Position numbers and translations under genes: made by a program. 64,000 nucleotides of DNA. Origin: an uncultured Eudoraea sp. (GTDB taxonomy: Bacteria; Bacteroidota; Bacteroidia; Flavobacteriales; Flavobacteriaceae). Below the pieces are notes generated by a model. The model did not search any database, was not told where the DNA came from, and saw only the letters and a program-made list of their open reading frames with translations. Within the stretch, counting starts at the first letter, position 1, and every line of letters begins with the position of its first letter. Below, in pieces: positions 62,053-64,000 of the stretch. The stretch is from positions 1 to 64,000 of the forward strand of contig NZ_CANLGX010000007.1 of NCBI RefSeq assembly GCF_947490415.1. The letters are read 5' to 3'.

Positions 62053-63306
62053 CTATTTATTTAAACTAATTACATTTTCGCTCTCTTCAACCATGGAATA
62101 TTCGGTTATTCTATTTTGTTTATGTTCTTCTTTGGTACATCTTACGCCGTCCGTACATCCGTTCGAGATCTGCAATTCCCCATACCCGGTTCCATATATT
62201 CGATTACTATCTATTCCTGAGTCAACGATATGCTTAACGGCACTATCGGCCCTTCTCTGCGATAGCCACTGGTTATAATCTGCCTTGCCCCTTGAATCTG
62301 CATGTCCTTTGACTTCTATGATAACATCTGGATATTTATTCATAAATGCTACCAATTCATCCAAAATACCTTGATCGGAAACAGTTAAATAAGAAGAATC
62401 GAACCTGAAAAATACTTTATTGAGATTGGAAAGCTCATCCATTTTCTGTTTCTGCAAGTCAATTGCTTCCTGATTGGCCTTATTTTCAGCTGCTAATCTG
62501 GCAGCCTCTTCCTTTTCCCTGGCTAGCCTTTCTGCAAGTGCCGCAGCTGCAGCCTCCGCTTCTAAAGCCGCGTTAATTGAATCTGAAACACGCTTGGCCT
62601 CTTCTTCCATGGCATTAATTAAAGCCAGTTTTTCGAGCCCTTTTTTGGTAAGCTCTTTTTCAATATTAAATTGATAAACAACACCTACAGCGTGTTGTAT
62701 GTGGTTGGATGCTTCGTTTCCGAACGACCATTTTCCAGAGGAACTAAAATCCAGCCCCCATCTATCTGAAAACCAGGTTCTGAATCCGATTACAGCATTA
62801 TAAGTTCCTCTCCCAAGATCATTCGCGTACGTATATCCTGCTCCTACGCCCACATAAGGATCAAACCAACCTGTCTGGCCTACTATTTTGTTTAAATCAT
62901 AGCTAAACCTAGTATCAAAACCAAAATAGTCCTTATCCTCAGGATTAACAACACCATCTATGATTTTGCCTTTTTTATAATTGTTATAAGATGTAATTGC
63001 TTCCAATCCTATTCCGCTCTTAAAATAACGGCCTATACTTATTCTAGAGGGAAAAGCAACACTATTGTAATAGCCTTTAATTTTGGTAATATTGTTCAAT
63101 CTATCTCCGGAATCATTCACAAAATTCCAGCCTAAACCTACCATCCAGGAACTCACCACCATACTGTCCTTAGCAGTTAACTGAAGTTCTTCCTGCTGAT
63201 CTAGTACAAGTTGTTCTTGTTGAGTTGATTGAATTTCTTCCTGTGCGTAAAATGCATATGTCCCAAAGAAAAGAACAGCGAGGGCGCTTGTTGTGTAGGA
63301 TTTCAT
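62053..63306 (-). CDS. OmpA-family outer-membrane protein
   Basis: A signal peptide (ALAVLFFGTYAFYA) and an N-terminal beta-barrel (about residues 45-225, with VGLGWNFVNDSG and VGVGAGYTYANDLG) are followed by an Ala/Glu-rich coiled coil (about 235-285). The C-terminal peptidoglycan-binding OmpA domain has KVFFRFDSSYLTVSDQG, IEVKGHADSRGKADYNQWLSQRRADSAV and NGCTDGVRC. It anchors the outer membrane to the cell wall. Length 417 aa. It is outside the polysaccharide locus. Confidence 0.92.
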   Translation of the reverse strand: MKSYTTSALAVLFFGTYAFYAQEEIQSTQQEQLVLDQQEELQLTAKDSMVVSSWMVGLGWNFVNDSGDRLNNITKIKGYYNSVAFPSRISIGRYFKSGIGLEAITSYNNYKKGKIIDGVVNPEDKDYFGFDTRFSYDLNKIVGQTGWFDPYVGVGAGYTYANDLGRGTYNAVIGFRTWFSDRWGLDFSSSGKWSFGNEASNHIQHAVGVVYQFNIEKELTKKGLEKLALINAMEEEAKRVSDSINAALEAEAAAAALAERLAREKEEAARLAAENKANQEAIDLQKQKMDELSNLNKVFFRFDSSYLTVSDQGILDELVAFMNKYPDVIIEVKGHADSRGKADYNQWLSQRRADSAVKHIVDSGIDSNRIYGTGYGELQISNGCTDGVRCTKEEHKQNRITEYSMVEESENVISLNK

Positions 63307-63425
63307 AATGTAATGATTTAGGAGTATTACATTACAAAATTACTATCCATTAAATACGATTCCTACAAAGCAAGTTGATGTGCAATTAAATTCGATATGA
63401 AACCTAAAAATGCTATTAATAATTA

Positions 63426-63884
63426 CTAGTTATTACTGAGCATAATTTCCTTCTCGGTAAGTGGCATTTTATATAGATAAAAGGGCATTAATACAGCCGT
63501 AGAAGAACCTTTCTTTTGATTAGACTCTGGTTTTCTCGCAAAGATCATTTTATCGTCCTTGTCCTCCATCCTAGCTAATATAGGAGTATTCATATCAGTT
63601 GTTTTTCCGTTACAATAGATCACAACCATTTCAGTATTAAAATCAATTTCAGGAATTTGAAGTCCTGGCTTTCGAGTCATATTTACTTTGGTAAAGAATC
63701 TTTTTAATGCCTTGTTATCCCGTATGACTAATAATTGTTCAGATTCCGCTCCTCCGTAATTATCACTCAATATTAGTGTTAAAGGATTATTGCCCAACTC
63801 CTGATAATTTATGTCTTTAACCTTATCCTTTTGACTGCCACAAGTTCCCGCCAACATTAATAGTCCCAAAATAAGAATTCTCAT
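63426..63884 (-). CDS. Hypothetical lipoprotein, secreted
   Basis: The N-terminus MRILILGLLMLAGTCGSQ looks like a short lipoprotein signal with Cys at residue 15, though Thr before the Cys is not ideal. The rest (about 135 residues) is mixed alpha/beta, with NTEMVVIYCNGKTTDMN and MPFYLYKMPLTEKEIML. I do not recognise a family with certainty. It is 11 bases from the partial upstream gene on the same strand, so they may be in one operon. Confidence 0.7.
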   Translation of the reverse strand: MRILILGLLMLAGTCGSQKDKVKDINYQELGNNPLTLILSDNYGGAESEQLLVIRDNKALKRFFTKVNMTRKPGLQIPEIDFNTEMVVIYCNGKTTDMNTPILARMEDKDDKMIFARKPESNQKKGSSTAVLMPFYLYKMPLTEKEIMLSNN

Positions 63885-63895
63885 GAGAAATTACT

Positions 63896-64000
63896 TTAAT
63901 AGGTATTGTTATAGTGAGCCTTATAGGCTTTTTCATAGAGTGCCTCGTACAAGGGTAGTACATTCTTTATATCAAAATTCAGGGCCACCTGATAGGCATT
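63896..64000 (-). CDS. Partial CDS, C-terminal end only
   Basis: Reading in from the right edge on the minus strand, the frame encodes NAYQVALNFDIKNVLPLYEALYEKAYKAHYNNTY and stops at 63896-63898 (TAA). Only 34 residues are visible, rich in Tyr, Ala and Lys, and helical. I do not recognise it. Confidence 0.55.
   Translation of the reverse strand, partial: NAYQVALNFDIKNVLPLYEALYEKAYKAHYNNTY

Noticed and set aside
62012-62674. Plus-strand ORFs of 66-88 aa opposite OmpA
   Set aside because: They are shadows of the OmpA gene in low-complexity coiled-coil DNA.

Overview
This window looks like chromosomal DNA of a member of the Bacteroidota, most likely a (probably marine) Flavobacteriaceae species. 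The DNA is AT-rich with weak Shine-Dalgarno sequences. There are several lipoproteins, an OmpA protein with a coiled-coil linker, and a CpsB-type phosphatase next to a Wzc-type autokinase. I cannot name the genus from sequence alone.

The edges are housekeeping genes: the 3' end of mnmE, a zinc-ribbon/membrane methyltransferase and ppdK on the left (1-4.5 kb), and an OmpA protein, a small lipoprotein and a partial gene on the right (62-64 kb). Between them, 4.6-61.7 kb is one very large polysaccharide biosynthesis and export locus of the Wzx/Wzy type. At 4.6-11.7 kb lie the export and regulatory core (CpsB phosphatase; Wzc autokinase, Wza lipoprotein, CapD-type dehydratase and DegT aminotransferase on the minus strand). 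At 12.2-25.2 kb lie nucleotide-sugar genes (UDP-glucuronate 4-epimerase, TviC-like epimerase, UDP-glucose dehydrogenase, TviB/WbpO-like dehydrogenase) together with a complete sulfate-activation operon (cysQ, DUF2061, cysC, cysD, cysN), an arylsulfotransferase-like protein, two small membrane proteins and two PAPS sulfotransferases. At 25.9-34.1 kb are a pectate-lyase-like lipoprotein, IS remnants, a glycosyltransferase, a third sulfotransferase and the Wzx flippase. At 34.4-42.6 kb are the Wzy polymerase, GT4 glycosyltransferases and two TupA-like ATP-grasp proteins, with decayed copies. At 43-53.2 kb are duplicated initiating phosphoglycosyltransferases and FemAB-like transferases around an ATP-grasp/HAD pair and a large HAD protein. 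At 54.6-61.7 kb is an adenylation domain - ACP - ketosynthase III - ACP - NeuD acetyltransferase cassette, followed by GNAT/FemAB-like acyltransferases.

Taken together, the locus most likely makes a sulfated, uronic-acid-rich surface or exopolysaccharide. CysD/N, CysC and CysQ would make and recycle PAPS, three sulfotransferases would place sulfate on sugars, and two UDP-sugar dehydrogenases plus two epimerases would supply uronic acids. CapD, DegT and NeuD could make an N-acylated 4-amino-6-deoxy sugar whose acyl group may come from the small adenylation/ACP/KASIII cassette. The lyase may trim or release the polymer. No sulfite-reduction genes are present, which favours sulfation over assimilation.

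The right half is full of recent rearrangement. It has near-identical direct repeats with sharp boundaries inside genes, a three-copy phosphoglycosyltransferase module, a duplicated GT4-TupA unit with one decayed member, a duplicated lyase tail joined to an IS481-type fragment, and two decayed IS3-type elements. This looks like a locus diversifying by duplication and recombination.
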